Shown here piece by piece: positions 1 to 6,285 of a DNA stretch of 7,270 bases (position 1 is its first letter; every line of letters starts with the position of its first letter). Below the pieces are notes generated by a model. That model worked only from the letters and a program-made list of their open reading frames with translations. It did no database searches and was not told the origin of the DNA. Source of the DNA: CBDUBH01 sp965365345 (GTDB lineage: Bacteria; Bacteroidota; Ignavibacteria; Ignavibacteriales; SURF-24); assembly GCA_965365345.1 (NCBI GenBank), contig CBDUBH010000126.1, forward strand, positions 1 through 7,270, in the 5' to 3' direction. The position numbers and the translations under genes were made by a program.

Positions 1-1157
1 AAAATTAGCAAAGCCGGAATTTTAGTTTTTGCCAGAACCGGATAAGGATCATAATTTATAAAACTCATAAACCATTTATTTTGAATTGATTGAATCTTAC
101 CCTTCGCAAAATTATTTTGATACTCTGCCAAACTTGTTTTCTCTTTAAAAGCGGTAGGCATTTTTTGATAATTTTCGGCTGCCATGGTTTTCAAAACTTC
201 TTCAACTTGTTGCCAACCGGTATTTGTTTTTGCGGCATTTAACATCAATTCCTGTAAACGGACTTGTCTATTTGCATCATCTTCGGAAATTGTTGTTGTG
301 CGCAAAATTTCCTTTAGCTGAAGTTTTAGTATTGAATCACCTTTTACTCCAGTTCCTGCAAGCAACACCAGAAATTTAATATCATTTTCAATTGAGGCAA
401 CAAGAGGGGCAATAATTCCACCTTCGCTGTGTCCAATTAATCCTATTTTATTTTTATCAATTTCTTTTCGCTGCTTTAAAAAATTTACCGCGGCAATAAC
501 ATCCTGCGCAAGATCTTCTGTAGAAGAATTTGTTATGCTTCCTGTAGAACCGCCAATTCCCCGATCGTCATATCTTAAAACTGCAATTCCGTTTTTTGTT
601 AAATGATCCGCCAAAATTCCGAATATTTTAAATCCGAAAACATCTTCGTCTCTATTTTGCGCACCGCTTCCGCTAATTAAAACTACAGCCGGTGAATTTC
701 GTTTGCCTCTCGGAAAAGTAAATGTTCCGGCAAGCTTTATTGATCCGTGTGAAAATTCAACATCTTCTGAAACATAAGAAAGATTTTTCTTAGTAGTTTC
801 CGAATTTTCTTTTAATACCAATTCAAAAGTGCCTGAATATCCGGCTTGTTTAAATTCGCCTTTAATAATGCTGTCAGTTCTTTCACCTGAAAATATTGCT
901 TTTTCAGCATATTCTTGAGCTAGCTCAAAATAAATTTGCGGATCGTTAAAAGAAATATTTGATAAAGGAAGATCTGCGGCTCCCTGTGCGGGAATATCAA
1001 TTGTACCGGTTAGTTTATCGCCATCTTTAAATTCAACGGCTATATCGAGGTTCATTCCGTTTATGGTTATTTTTCCTTCCCATCTTCCGGAAACGGGATT
1101 TTGTCCTGAACATGAAAAACTTGTAAAGATAAAAATCAGAAAAAAAAGATATTTCAT
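1..1157 (-). CDS. Secreted alpha/beta hydrolase with N-terminal beta domain, 3' end outside window
   Basis: Reading the minus strand from the ATG at 1157 gives 385 codons open to the window edge. The start follows AAAGGAA with about 6 nt spacing and opens MKYLFFLIFIFTSFSCSGQ, a signal peptide with a possible but non-canonical lipobox at Cys16, so the protein is probably exported and perhaps lipid-anchored. Residues about 20-130 form a beta-rich stretch (WEGKITING, GTIDIPAQGA) of the sort that precedes the catalytic domain in many Bacteroidota hydrolases. The alpha/beta hydrolase fold starts near 150: VVLISGSG at about 158-165 (oxyanion region), RYDDRGIGGSTG around 195-206, and the nucleophile elbow GHSEGG with Ser244. 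The catalytic Asp and His normally lie further C-terminal and fall outside the window; the sequence stops at KTKIPALLI, where the strand before the Asp is expected. The substrate is unknown (esterase or peptidase-like). It lies 83 bp downstream of the MarR gene on the same strand, so it may be the last gene of that unit. Confidence 0.9.
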   Translation of the reverse strand, partial: MKYLFFLIFIFTSFSCSGQNPVSGRWEGKITINGMNLDIAVEFKDGDKLTGTIDIPAQGAADLPLSNISFNDPQIYFELAQEYAEKAIFSGERTDSIIKGEFKQAGYSGTFELVLKENSETTKKNLSYVSEDVEFSHGSIKLAGTFTFPRGKRNSPAVVLISGSGAQNRDEDVFGFKIFGILADHLTKNGIAVLRYDDRGIGGSTGSITNSSTEDLAQDVIAAVNFLKQRKEIDKNKIGLIGHSEGGIIAPLVASIENDIKFLVLLAGTGVKGDSILKLQLKEILRTTTISEDDANRQVRLQELMLNAAKTNTGWQQVEEVLKTMAAENYQKMPTAFKEKTSLAEYQNNFAKGKIQSIQNKWFMSFINYDPYPVLAKTKIPALLI

Positions 1158-1240
1158 TTGATTCCTTTTGAATTTAATTTTGATTTTTTATTCAGTAATT
1201 ATACACCAAAAATTTTAAAATATTCAAAAGAAATTTAAAT

Positions 1241-1699
1241 TTATTTTTTCCCATTCCGGATCTTATCTAAAAGGTCATTCAAAGTTCCTGCTTCTTTTTC
1301 CGAAATATTTTTCATGTTATTTTCAATCGAATTTATTTTTTCATCTAATTGAACCAATAATTTCAATCCTTTTTCTGTTATAAAAATATCAACATTTCTT
1401 CTGTCGCTTTCGCAAATATTTCTTTCAACAAGATCTTTTAAGCGAAGTTTTTCAACAATTCTTGAAGCATCACTCATTTTATCAAGCATTCTTTCTTTTA
1501 TGTATTTTATTGTTGCGGGTTTTGGCGAACATCCGCGCAGAATTCTTAGCACATTATATTGCTGAAGAGTAATTCCAAAAGGTTTCACTACTTGAAAATT
1601 TTGTTCAATTACCCAGTTGTAAGTATAAATTATGTTCACAAATGCCTTATGATATTCATTTCGAAATTTCTTTTGATGAATTTCCTCTTCCAATTTCAT
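1241..1699 (-). CDS. MarR-family winged-helix transcriptional regulator
   Basis: This 152-residue protein has the usual MarR length. N-terminal helices (about 1-40) would form the dimer interface. A winged helix-turn-helix follows: TLQQYNVLRILRG (44-56), a helix pair KERMLDKMSDASRIVEKLRLKDLVER (68-93), with MSDASRIVEKL as the likely recognition helix, and a wing with SDRRNVDIFITEKG (98-111) carrying the family's DRR signature. The C-terminal helices 113-150 complete the dimer domain. MarR proteins bind palindromic operators as dimers and usually release DNA on binding phenolic ligands or on cysteine oxidation. Two cysteines (57 and 96) are present, but nothing here shows that they sense redox. 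A purine-rich AAGGAAGGAAG lies upstream of the ATG. The gene starts 17 bp after the pirin stop, so the two are very likely cotranscribed. A local regulator of the pirin, nitroreductase and YceI cluster is the natural inference. Confidence 0.92.
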   Translation of the reverse strand: MKLEEEIHQKKFRNEYHKAFVNIIYTYNWVIEQNFQVVKPFGITLQQYNVLRILRGCSPKPATIKYIKERMLDKMSDASRIVEKLRLKDLVERNICESDRRNVDIFITEKGLKLLVQLDEKINSIENNMKNISEKEAGTLNDLLDKIRNGKK

Positions 1700-1716
1700 A
1701 AAAATCTTCCTTCCTT

Positions 1717-2424
1717 TTAGTTCATCGGGACTTCAATAATTATAAAGTTTGAATTTTCTTCTGCCGAAATTTTAACTTCATTTTCATTAGATATTCCGAT
1801 TGCATCGCGCTTATTCAAAATTTCACCGTTAACTGAAATTTTTCCCTCTATATTAAAAATATAAACTCCATTTCCTTCAAATTCAAAAGAATAATTTTCT
1901 GAACTTCCTTTTTCTAAATTTCCCAAAGAAACTGCTGCATCCTGATGAATGTAAAGTGTATCTTTCTCTCTTTTTCCCGAAATTACTTTTTTAATTTGAT
2001 TTTGTCTTTCGCTTAAAGGAAATTTCATTTGATCATATCGCGGCGTAATATTTCTTTCTTTCGGAAATATCCAAATCTGCAAAAGTTTTGCCGGAACATC
2101 TTCACGATTGTTTACTTCAGAATGGTAAACTCCGGTTCCCGCTGACATTATTTGAATTTCATCAGGATAAATGACCGCGCCTGTTCCCATGCTGTCTTTA
2201 TGCGCAAGTTCGCCTTCAAGCATTAAGGTAAAAATTTCCATGTTGTTATGCGGATGTGTATCAAATCCTTGTCCGCCTTCAACATAATCATCATTTAAAA
2301 CGCGAAGCAAACCGAATCCCGTTTTTTCTGGATTATAATAATTTCCGAAACTGAAACTGTGATTTGATTTCAGCCAGCCAATATCAACTTTTCCTCTTTC
2401 ATCTGCTCTGTGTATTGTTTTCAT
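1717..2424 (-). CDS. Pirin family protein (YhhW-like cupin, candidate quercetinase)
   Basis: This 235-residue protein is near the length of the short bacterial pirins such as E. coli YhhW. The N-terminal cupin (about 1-120) contains HPHNNMEIFTLMLEGEL and the later GVYHSEVN. These place the metal ligands at His57, His59, His101 and Glu103, the same arrangement as known for pirins. SFSFGNYY (23-30) is another family signature. The C-terminal half (about 140-235) is the degenerate second cupin seen in YhhW-type proteins. Some pirins show quercetin 2,3-dioxygenase activity and human pirin is an iron-dependent redox co-regulator, so the natural substrate here stays open. No signal peptide is visible, so it is cytoplasmic. 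AGGAAAAGG precedes the ATG. It sits between a nitroreductase (80 bp upstream) and a MarR regulator (17 bp downstream), which fits a role in aromatic or electrophile stress. Confidence 0.93.
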   Translation of the reverse strand: MKTIHRADERGKVDIGWLKSNHSFSFGNYYNPEKTGFGLLRVLNDDYVEGGQGFDTHPHNNMEIFTLMLEGELAHKDSMGTGAVIYPDEIQIMSAGTGVYHSEVNNREDVPAKLLQIWIFPKERNITPRYDQMKFPLSERQNQIKKVISGKREKDTLYIHQDAAVSLGNLEKGSSENYSFEFEGNGVYIFNIEGKISVNGEILNKRDAIGISNENEVKISAEENSNFIIIEVPMN

Positions 2425-2504
2425 TTTGTTTTCCTTTTCCTAAAATCATTATCTATTTTTAAAAATTATCTTCTTCTCTTAAAATTATTTTACTTTCGCA
2501 ATAT

Positions 2505-3077
2505 CTATCTTTCAAGAATTCCCTCGCCAAATTTTCCGGTAAAAACAAATTCGGAAATTTCTTTTCTTGTGCTTACGGAATTTTCGCGCAGCTGTAAATT
2601 TTCCGGCAAATTTTCCGTATCGCCTTTATATCCTATTGCAATTGCCGCAACAGGTTCATATCCATCCGGAATTTCAAAAATTTCTTTTGCAAGACTTGGA
2701 TTAAATCCGCCCATAACATGCGAGTATAAATTCATTGATGTTGCCTGAAAAATTAAATTTGCCTCAGCAAGTGCAACATCATGATAAGCGTATTTATTTT
2801 CTTTTCCATTAAAATCAAAATTCATTTTTGCTACGCTTAAAACGAGCAGCGCGGAATTTTGTGCCCAAATTCTGTTTGTTTCATTCAGAATTTTCAGCAT
2901 TTTATCAAAATTTTCTTTATCGTTTCTTTCGGCAAAGATGAAATTCCACGGCTGTTCATTCATTGAAGAAGGCGCTTTTTTAGCCGCTTCAAACAATACA
3001 TTGATTTGAGCATCGGTTAAAGTTTCATTTGAAAATGCTCTTATACTTCTTCTTTTTTCAATAATTTCGTTTAACAT
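2505..3077 (-). CDS. Nitroreductase family NAD(P)H-dependent flavin oxidoreductase
   Basis: This 190-residue protein has the standard length for the single-domain nitroreductase fold. It opens with the FMN phosphate-binding segment EKRRSIRAF (7-15), followed by PSSMNEQPW (36-44), the conserved FMN-contacting loop. A helical middle section has YHDVALAEANLIFQA (about 97-111), and VAAIAIGYKGD near 143-153 is the strand and glycine motif close to the C terminus. Members act as homodimers using FMN and NAD(P)H to reduce quinones, nitroaromatics or related electrophiles; the physiological substrate cannot be read from sequence. No export signal is present. The TAG stop lies 80 bp before the pirin ATG, with no obvious terminator in the gap, so readthrough into pirin and MarR is plausible. 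The start has an AAGG about 6 nt upstream. Its leader holds an inverted repeat and a TATAAT box. Confidence 0.93.
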   Translation of the reverse strand: MLNEIIEKRRSIRAFSNETLTDAQINVLFEAAKKAPSSMNEQPWNFIFAERNDKENFDKMLKILNETNRIWAQNSALLVLSVAKMNFDFNGKENKYAYHDVALAEANLIFQATSMNLYSHVMGGFNPSLAKEIFEIPDGYEPVAAIAIGYKGDTENLPENLQLRENSVSTRKEISEFVFTGKFGEGILER

Positions 3078-3101
3078 AAATTACCTTCGCATTCTTTATT
3101 T

Positions 3102-3151
3102 TATTATAAGGAAATTTCATTTGAGTAAATTCCCAAATTGAAATTTCCTTA
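3102..3151 (-). promoter_or_regulatory. Candidate promoter/operator of the nitroreductase gene: -10 box with adjoining inverted repeat
   Basis: On the minus strand a perfect TATAAT lies at 3107-3102, 25 nt before the nitroreductase ATG. Overlapping its first base is an inverted repeat with 13-bp perfect arms, TAAGGAAATTTCA (3107-3119, plus strand) and TGAAATTTCCTTA (3139-3151), with 19 nt between them. Allowing one bulge, a further TTTG/CAAA pair leaves a 10-nt loop. Each arm also contains the palindrome GAAATTTC, so it could be two operator copies 29 bp apart rather than one hairpin. No T tract follows on the minus strand, so it does not look like an intrinsic terminator for yceI. No good -35 box was found. 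The inverted repeat is certain; its role is inferred. Confidence 0.5.
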
Positions 3152-3180
3152 CAATTATTCTTAATTCTAAATTTCTTAAA

Positions 3181-3792
3181 CTATTTTTTACTTACACCGG
3201 TCTCTGTTTGTTTAACAAGTTGAAGATCAACTTTTAGTTCAACATCTTTACCGACTACAGCACCACCGGTTTCAAGCAGATTGTTCCATTTCAAATTATA
3301 ATCAAATCTGTTTACTTCACCGTTAATTTTGAATCCCGCTTTTGTGTTTCCCCAAGGATCTTTTACCGTTCCGTTATAAACAACATCCAAAGTTACAGGT
3401 TTTGTAACATCGCGAATTGTAAGATCGCCTTGAAGTTTATATTTTTTTCCTTCAACTTTTTTTAACGATTTTCCTTTAAAAGTTATATAAGGATATTTTT
3501 CAGCATTAAAAAAATCATCGCTTCTTAAATGTTCGTCTCTTTTTTCGTTATCGGTATCAATACTTTTTGTGTTAATTGTAAATTCAATATTTCCTTTTGT
3601 AAAATCATCACCTTCAGAAGTTACGTTTGCGCTGTATTCGTTGAAACTTCCGGTAACATCAGAAATAACCATGTGACTTACTGTAAACTGCACGTTTGAG
3701 TGCGCTTCGTCAACTTTCCATTCTGCTTTTTGTGCAAATACGGAAAATGAAATAAATAATAATGCGAGTAATGAACTTTTTAATCTTAACAT
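3181..3792 (-). CDS. YceI family periplasmic lipid-binding protein
   Basis: This 203-residue protein has a clear Sec signal peptide (MLRLKSSLLALLFISFSVFAQ), with cleavage expected near residue 20-21, giving a mature protein of about 180 residues, normal for YceI. Family signatures follow in order: WKVDEAHSNVQFTVSHMVISDVTGSF (25-50), KSIDTDNEKRDEHLRSDDFFNAEKYPYITF (77-106), LTIRDVTKPVTLDV (124-137), the G-F-KINGEVNRFDY segment (152-165) and a final VGKDVELKVDLQL strand. YceI proteins form a lipocalin-like extended barrel; a Thermus homologue is known to bind a polyisoprenoid. They are commonly periplasmic and linked to stress or quinone-type lipids, but the exact role is unsettled. GAAAGGG lies upstream of the ATG. 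The gene starts 143 bp from the divergent M64 peptidase and has a strong promoter plus operator in that gap, so it is probably tightly regulated. It may form its own transcript or head the downstream cluster. Confidence 0.95.
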   Translation of the reverse strand: MLRLKSSLLALLFISFSVFAQKAEWKVDEAHSNVQFTVSHMVISDVTGSFNEYSANVTSEGDDFTKGNIEFTINTKSIDTDNEKRDEHLRSDDFFNAEKYPYITFKGKSLKKVEGKKYKLQGDLTIRDVTKPVTLDVVYNGTVKDPWGNTKAGFKINGEVNRFDYNLKWNNLLETGGAVVGKDVELKVDLQLVKQTETGVSKK

Positions 3793-3818
3793 TTTTGAAC
3801 CCTTTCTTTTATATTTAA

Positions 3819-3843
3819 TGTAGTAACATTTAATGTTACAACA
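3819..3843 (-). promoter_or_regulatory. Palindromic operator in the yceI promoter
   Basis: The arms are TGTAGTAACAT (3819-3829) and ATGTTACAACA (3833-3843), separated by 3 nt. They match at 10 of 11 positions as an inverted repeat; the inner 7 bp are perfect. The site begins 2 nt downstream of the proposed -10 of yceI and would cover the transcription start, the classic position for a repressor. Its size suits a dimeric winged-helix regulator such as the MarR protein encoded three genes downstream, but that pairing is an inference. I found no second copy in the leaders of the nitroreductase, pirin or hydrolase genes. Confidence 0.7.
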
Positions 3844-3845
3844 CT

Positions 3846-3874
3846 AATTTATGTATTAAATTAAATAATGTCAA
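3846..3874 (-). promoter_or_regulatory. Promoter of yceI (TTGACA - 17 bp - TAAATT)
   Basis: On the minus strand a perfect TTGACA at 3874-3869 is followed after exactly 17 bp by TAAATT at 3851-3846 (4 of 6 to TATAAT). The same stretch continues as TAAATTAG, one mismatch from the Bacteroidota-type TAnnTTTG element, so either sigma preference could be met. The predicted start of transcription falls inside the operator at 3819-3843. No equally convincing promoter was found for the divergent M64 gene. Confidence 0.6.
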
Positions 3875-3935
3875 TACTTTTTCTGATAGTGTAAAATTTT
3901 TTCCTTAATTTTAAGTTAAATTAAAAGGAGATTTT

Positions 3936-5402
3936 ATGAAATATATTCTTTCAATAATTTTTTTGGTTTTAACTATGAATTTAAATGCGCAAAATTTTGC
4001 AGAGTTTGAAAAGTTTTTTGAAGATAAAACAATGCGTATTGATTATTTTCATATAGGAAATAATTCAGAAGAAGAAGTTACGGTTGATCAAATTTACCGC
4101 TACGGAATTTGGGCGGGAAGCCGTAAAAATCTTGTTGATAATTTTAACAACGGAAGATATTACGCAAAAATTTACGATCTGGAAAGCGGAAAGTTAATTT
4201 ACTCAAAAGGATTTGACAGTTATTTCGGCGAGTACAAATTAAGCGATGAAGGAATTAAAGGAATCAAAAGAACTTACCACGAAACCGTTCTGCTTCCTTA
4301 TCCTAAAAAAAATGTTTTATTCACTTTGGAAATCCGCGATAAGCAAAATAAATTAAATAAATTTTTTGAACAAAAAATTGATCCAAGCGATATTTCAATA
4401 ATCCGCGAAGAACCGAAAGATGAAAAAGTAAAAGTTTATGAAGGAATAAAAAGCGGCGATCCGCATTCAAAAGTTGATATTGTAATTTTAGGCGAAGGCT
4501 ACACCAAAAACGAAGAAGCAAAATTCAAATCCGATCTTGAAAAATTTACCAAAGTTCATTTATCAAAAGAGCCGTACAAATCACGCAAAAATGATTTTAA
4601 TATTTATGGAGTTTTCAAACCTTCGGAAGAAAGCGGCTGCGATGAACCTGACCGCGCAATTTTTAAGAAAACGGTTTTAAATTCTACTTTTAATTCTCTC
4701 GGCTCCGAAAGATATTTACTCACAGAAGATAATGAAGCGATGCGCGATCTTGCAGCTTTTGCGCCTTACGATGCAATTTACATTATGGTAAATCACGAGC
4801 GTTACGGTGGTGGCGGAATCTACAATTTATTCTGCACTTTTACATCTGATAACCAATGGCAGGATTATTTATTCTTGCATGAATTCGGACATTCATTTGC
4901 CGGCTTAGCTGATGAATATTACACTTCTGATGTTGCTTATAATGATTTTTACACAAAAGGAATTGAACCGGTTGAACCGAATATTACCACACTTTTAGAT
5001 AAGCAAAATTTAAAATGGAAAGATCTTGCTTCCGAAAAAATTGAAATTCCTACTCCTTGGGAAAAGGCTGAATATGACAAACAAGATATGGAATATCAGA
5101 AAAAACGCAGGGAAATTAATAATAAAATTGCTGAATTAAAAAGAAACGGAAAAGATGAAGAAGCAGCAAAATTAATGATTGAAGGCGAAGAATTAAGCAA
5201 AACTCACGCAGAAAAAATGGATAAGTTTTTACAGAAAAGTAAATTTACCGGTAAAACAGGTGCATTTGAAGGTGCCGGATATTCATCACAAGGGATGTAC
5301 AGATCAATGCTTGATTGCTTAATGTTCAGCAAAGGAAACAAACCATTTTGCTCGGCTTGTGATAGAGCAGTTGAAAAAGTTATTGATCATTATTTGGAAT
5401 GA
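3936..5402 (+). CDS. Secreted M64-family zinc metallopeptidase (IgA peptidase M64-like)
   Basis: The 488-residue protein begins with a signal peptide (MKYILSIIFLVLTMNLNAQ, cleavage near 18-19), so it is exported. Residues about 20-165 look like the M64 N-terminal beta domain. The peptidase domain starts at DIVILGEGYTKNEE (181-194) and includes GVFKPSEESGCDEPD (225-239). The zinc site is HEFGH (His315, Glu316, His319) within HEFGHSFAGLADEYY, where Asp326 is a candidate third ligand. The C-terminal core has GAFEGAGYSSQGMYRSMLDCLM (442-463) and FCSACDRAVEKVI (471-483), with a CxxC pair at 472 and 475. A charged, probably helical stretch, about 376-435, interrupts the domain. M64 includes a clostridial IgA protease, but in environmental Bacteroidota the substrate is unknown and IgA cleavage should not be assumed. 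AGGAG at 3926-3930, 5 nt before the ATG, fixes the start. The gene is divergent from yceI and convergent with the following lipoprotein. Confidence 0.93.
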   Translation: MKYILSIIFLVLTMNLNAQNFAEFEKFFEDKTMRIDYFHIGNNSEEEVTVDQIYRYGIWAGSRKNLVDNFNNGRYYAKIYDLESGKLIYSKGFDSYFGEYKLSDEGIKGIKRTYHETVLLPYPKKNVLFTLEIRDKQNKLNKFFEQKIDPSDISIIREEPKDEKVKVYEGIKSGDPHSKVDIVILGEGYTKNEEAKFKSDLEKFTKVHLSKEPYKSRKNDFNIYGVFKPSEESGCDEPDRAIFKKTVLNSTFNSLGSERYLLTEDNEAMRDLAAFAPYDAIYIMVNHERYGGGGIYNLFCTFTSDNQWQDYLFLHEFGHSFAGLADEYYTSDVAYNDFYTKGIEPVEPNITTLLDKQNLKWKDLASEKIEIPTPWEKAEYDKQDMEYQKKRREINNKIAELKRNGKDEEAAKLMIEGEELSKTHAEKMDKFLQKSKFTGKTGAFEGAGYSSQGMYRSMLDCLMFSKGNKPFCSACDRAVEKVIDHYLE

Positions 5403-5432
5403 AAAATTACAAAGATTAGAAAGATTTTATAT

Positions 5433-5462
5433 TGTAGAGACGTAGCATGCTACGTCTCTACA
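5433..5462. repeat. Perfect 30-bp palindrome, REP-like element
   Basis: The half-site TGTAGAGACGTAGCA is followed immediately by its exact reverse complement; the match ends at 5432/5463. It is 50% G+C in a surround that is far more A+T-rich. It sits in the 79-bp gap between the convergent M64 and lipoprotein genes, where it could form a strong hairpin in either transcript, but neither side has a T tract. From memory, palindromes with GTAGAGACG at one end and CGTCTCTAC at the other are widely dispersed in Bacteroidota and cyanobacterial genomes as REP/MITE-like repeats. That identity would need a genome search. It may also limit convergent readthrough. Confidence 0.75.
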
Positions 5463-5481
5463 GAAAATTATTTTCAAGAAA

Positions 5482-6228
5482 TTATTTTTTAGGTTTAATT
5501 TTTCCTACGCCGCTACCATCATCAAAAAACCAAATCATACCTTGAGCTTCGCCGTTTTGTAAAGTTGTGTTAGAAACAATAGTTGTTGAATCAGGGAAAC
5601 TTACTTGTGCATTAATAGTAGAAACATTCCATCCTTGCTGCATTGAAAGATTTGCAGTAATTGAATATTCATAATTATAACCATCACCTTCTGATGTACA
5701 ATTAACTGTTCCGTTTACGCTTACCGGTTTATCAAGATAAGTCCAGGTTGCAATTCCGCCAAAACTGAAAGTTGTTTGATCAATTTTTGCTTTAATGATT
5801 TCACCTACATTATTAGCACCATCATAAACATATAAAGATAAATTTGCTGCTTTTGCAGTATTATCACTTGCAGTTAATCCACCTGTACAATTTGCTGAAG
5901 GATCACCGGTTAAATCTTCAAATGAAAGATCGGATGCTGTTAATGCTTCTGCAGGAGGATTAGAAAGTTGAAGTGAAAATGCACCGTTGCTTGAAATTTC
6001 TGAGCTACCAACATCATATAAATTTCCGTTATCATCTTCAACTTGAGCTTTTAAGGTTTTACCGCTACCCAAAGGCCACATTTGAATTGTGCCGCTTATC
6101 GAAGTAGCATTTCCGCCGCCGCCGTTACCGGGATCAGTAGGATTATCATCATCATCATCGCCGCAACCTGAAAGAATTAATGTTGAAGCGACCAAAAAAT
6201 ACGCAAATAACCTGAAAATGTTTTTCAT
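5482..6228 (-). CDS. Putative surface lipoprotein of unknown function
   Basis: I do not recognise this 248-residue protein's family. It has a lipoprotein signal peptide: a positive start, a hydrophobic core (about 8-19) and the lipobox LSGC with acylated Cys22. The next residues are GDDDDDNPTDPGNGGGG, an acidic tether and a glycine linker. Acidic residues right after the lipid cysteine are associated with surface export of lipoproteins in Bacteroidota, so an outward-facing location is inferred. The rest (about 42-248) looks beta-rich. It begins SISGTIQMWPLGSGKTLKAQVEDDNGNLYDVG, like a carboxypeptidase-regulatory or transthyretin-like sandwich, and ends with a run of strands. Two cysteines (113 and 177 by count) could form a disulfide. 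No catalytic motif is visible. AGAGGG precedes the ATG. It stands alone, convergent with the M64 peptidase, and the next minus-strand gene upstream is a pseudogene. Confidence 0.85.
   Translation of the reverse strand: MKNIFRLFAYFLVASTLILSGCGDDDDDNPTDPGNGGGGNATSISGTIQMWPLGSGKTLKAQVEDDNGNLYDVGSSEISSNGAFSLQLSNPPAEALTASDLSFEDLTGDPSANCTGGLTASDNTAKAANLSLYVYDGANNVGEIIKAKIDQTTFSFGGIATWTYLDKPVSVNGTVNCTSEGDGYNYEYSITANLSMQQGWNVSTINAQVSFPDSTTIVSNTTLQNGEAQGMIWFFDDGSGVGKIKPKK
6145..6159. repeat. (ATC)5 trinucleotide repeat inside the lipoprotein gene
   Basis: Five tandem ATC units encode the Asp5 run just after the lipid-acceptor cysteine. A nearby (CCG)4 run at 6113-6124 encodes the Gly4 linker. Slippage here would change tether length by whole residues without breaking the frame. 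Confidence 0.8.
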
Positions 6229-6254
6229 ATACCCTCTTAAATTTTGGTTAGAAT

Positions 6255-6285
6255 AAAAGCTAATTTAATTTATTGTAAAATACAA
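6255..6285 (-). promoter_or_regulatory. Candidate Bacteroidota-type promoter of the lipoprotein gene
   Basis: On the minus strand TTG at 6285-6283 is followed after 20 nt by TAGCTTTT at 6262-6255, one fixed base away from the TAnnTTTG element known for Bacteroidota primary sigma promoters, with normal spacing. It lies 26 nt before the ATG. In such A+T-rich DNA this could be chance. The remainder of the spacer, 6286-6468, shows only A/T-rich short repeats and no gene. Confidence 0.35.

Noticed and set aside
1165..1230. Inverted repeat CTTTTGAAT ... ATTCAAAAG flanking the MarR-hydrolase gap
   Set aside because: Nine-bp A/T-rich arms 48 nt apart are expected by chance in this composition, and part overlaps the hydrolase ribosome binding region.
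2410..2748. Open frame of 112 codons on the plus strand
   Set aside because: Most of it lies antisense to the nitroreductase gene, which has full family motifs. The translated product is low-complexity with no family signature, and it has no convincing ribosome binding site.
3892..3897. TAAAAT as a -10 box for the M64 gene
   Set aside because: The hexamer 17 bp upstream (TGTCAA) does not resemble a -35 box and no TAnnTTTG element was found, so the M64 promoter stays unassigned.
4321..4521. Open frame of 66 codons on the minus strand
   Set aside because: It lies entirely inside the M64 peptidase gene in antisense; the leucine/arginine-rich product is typical of a shadow frame.
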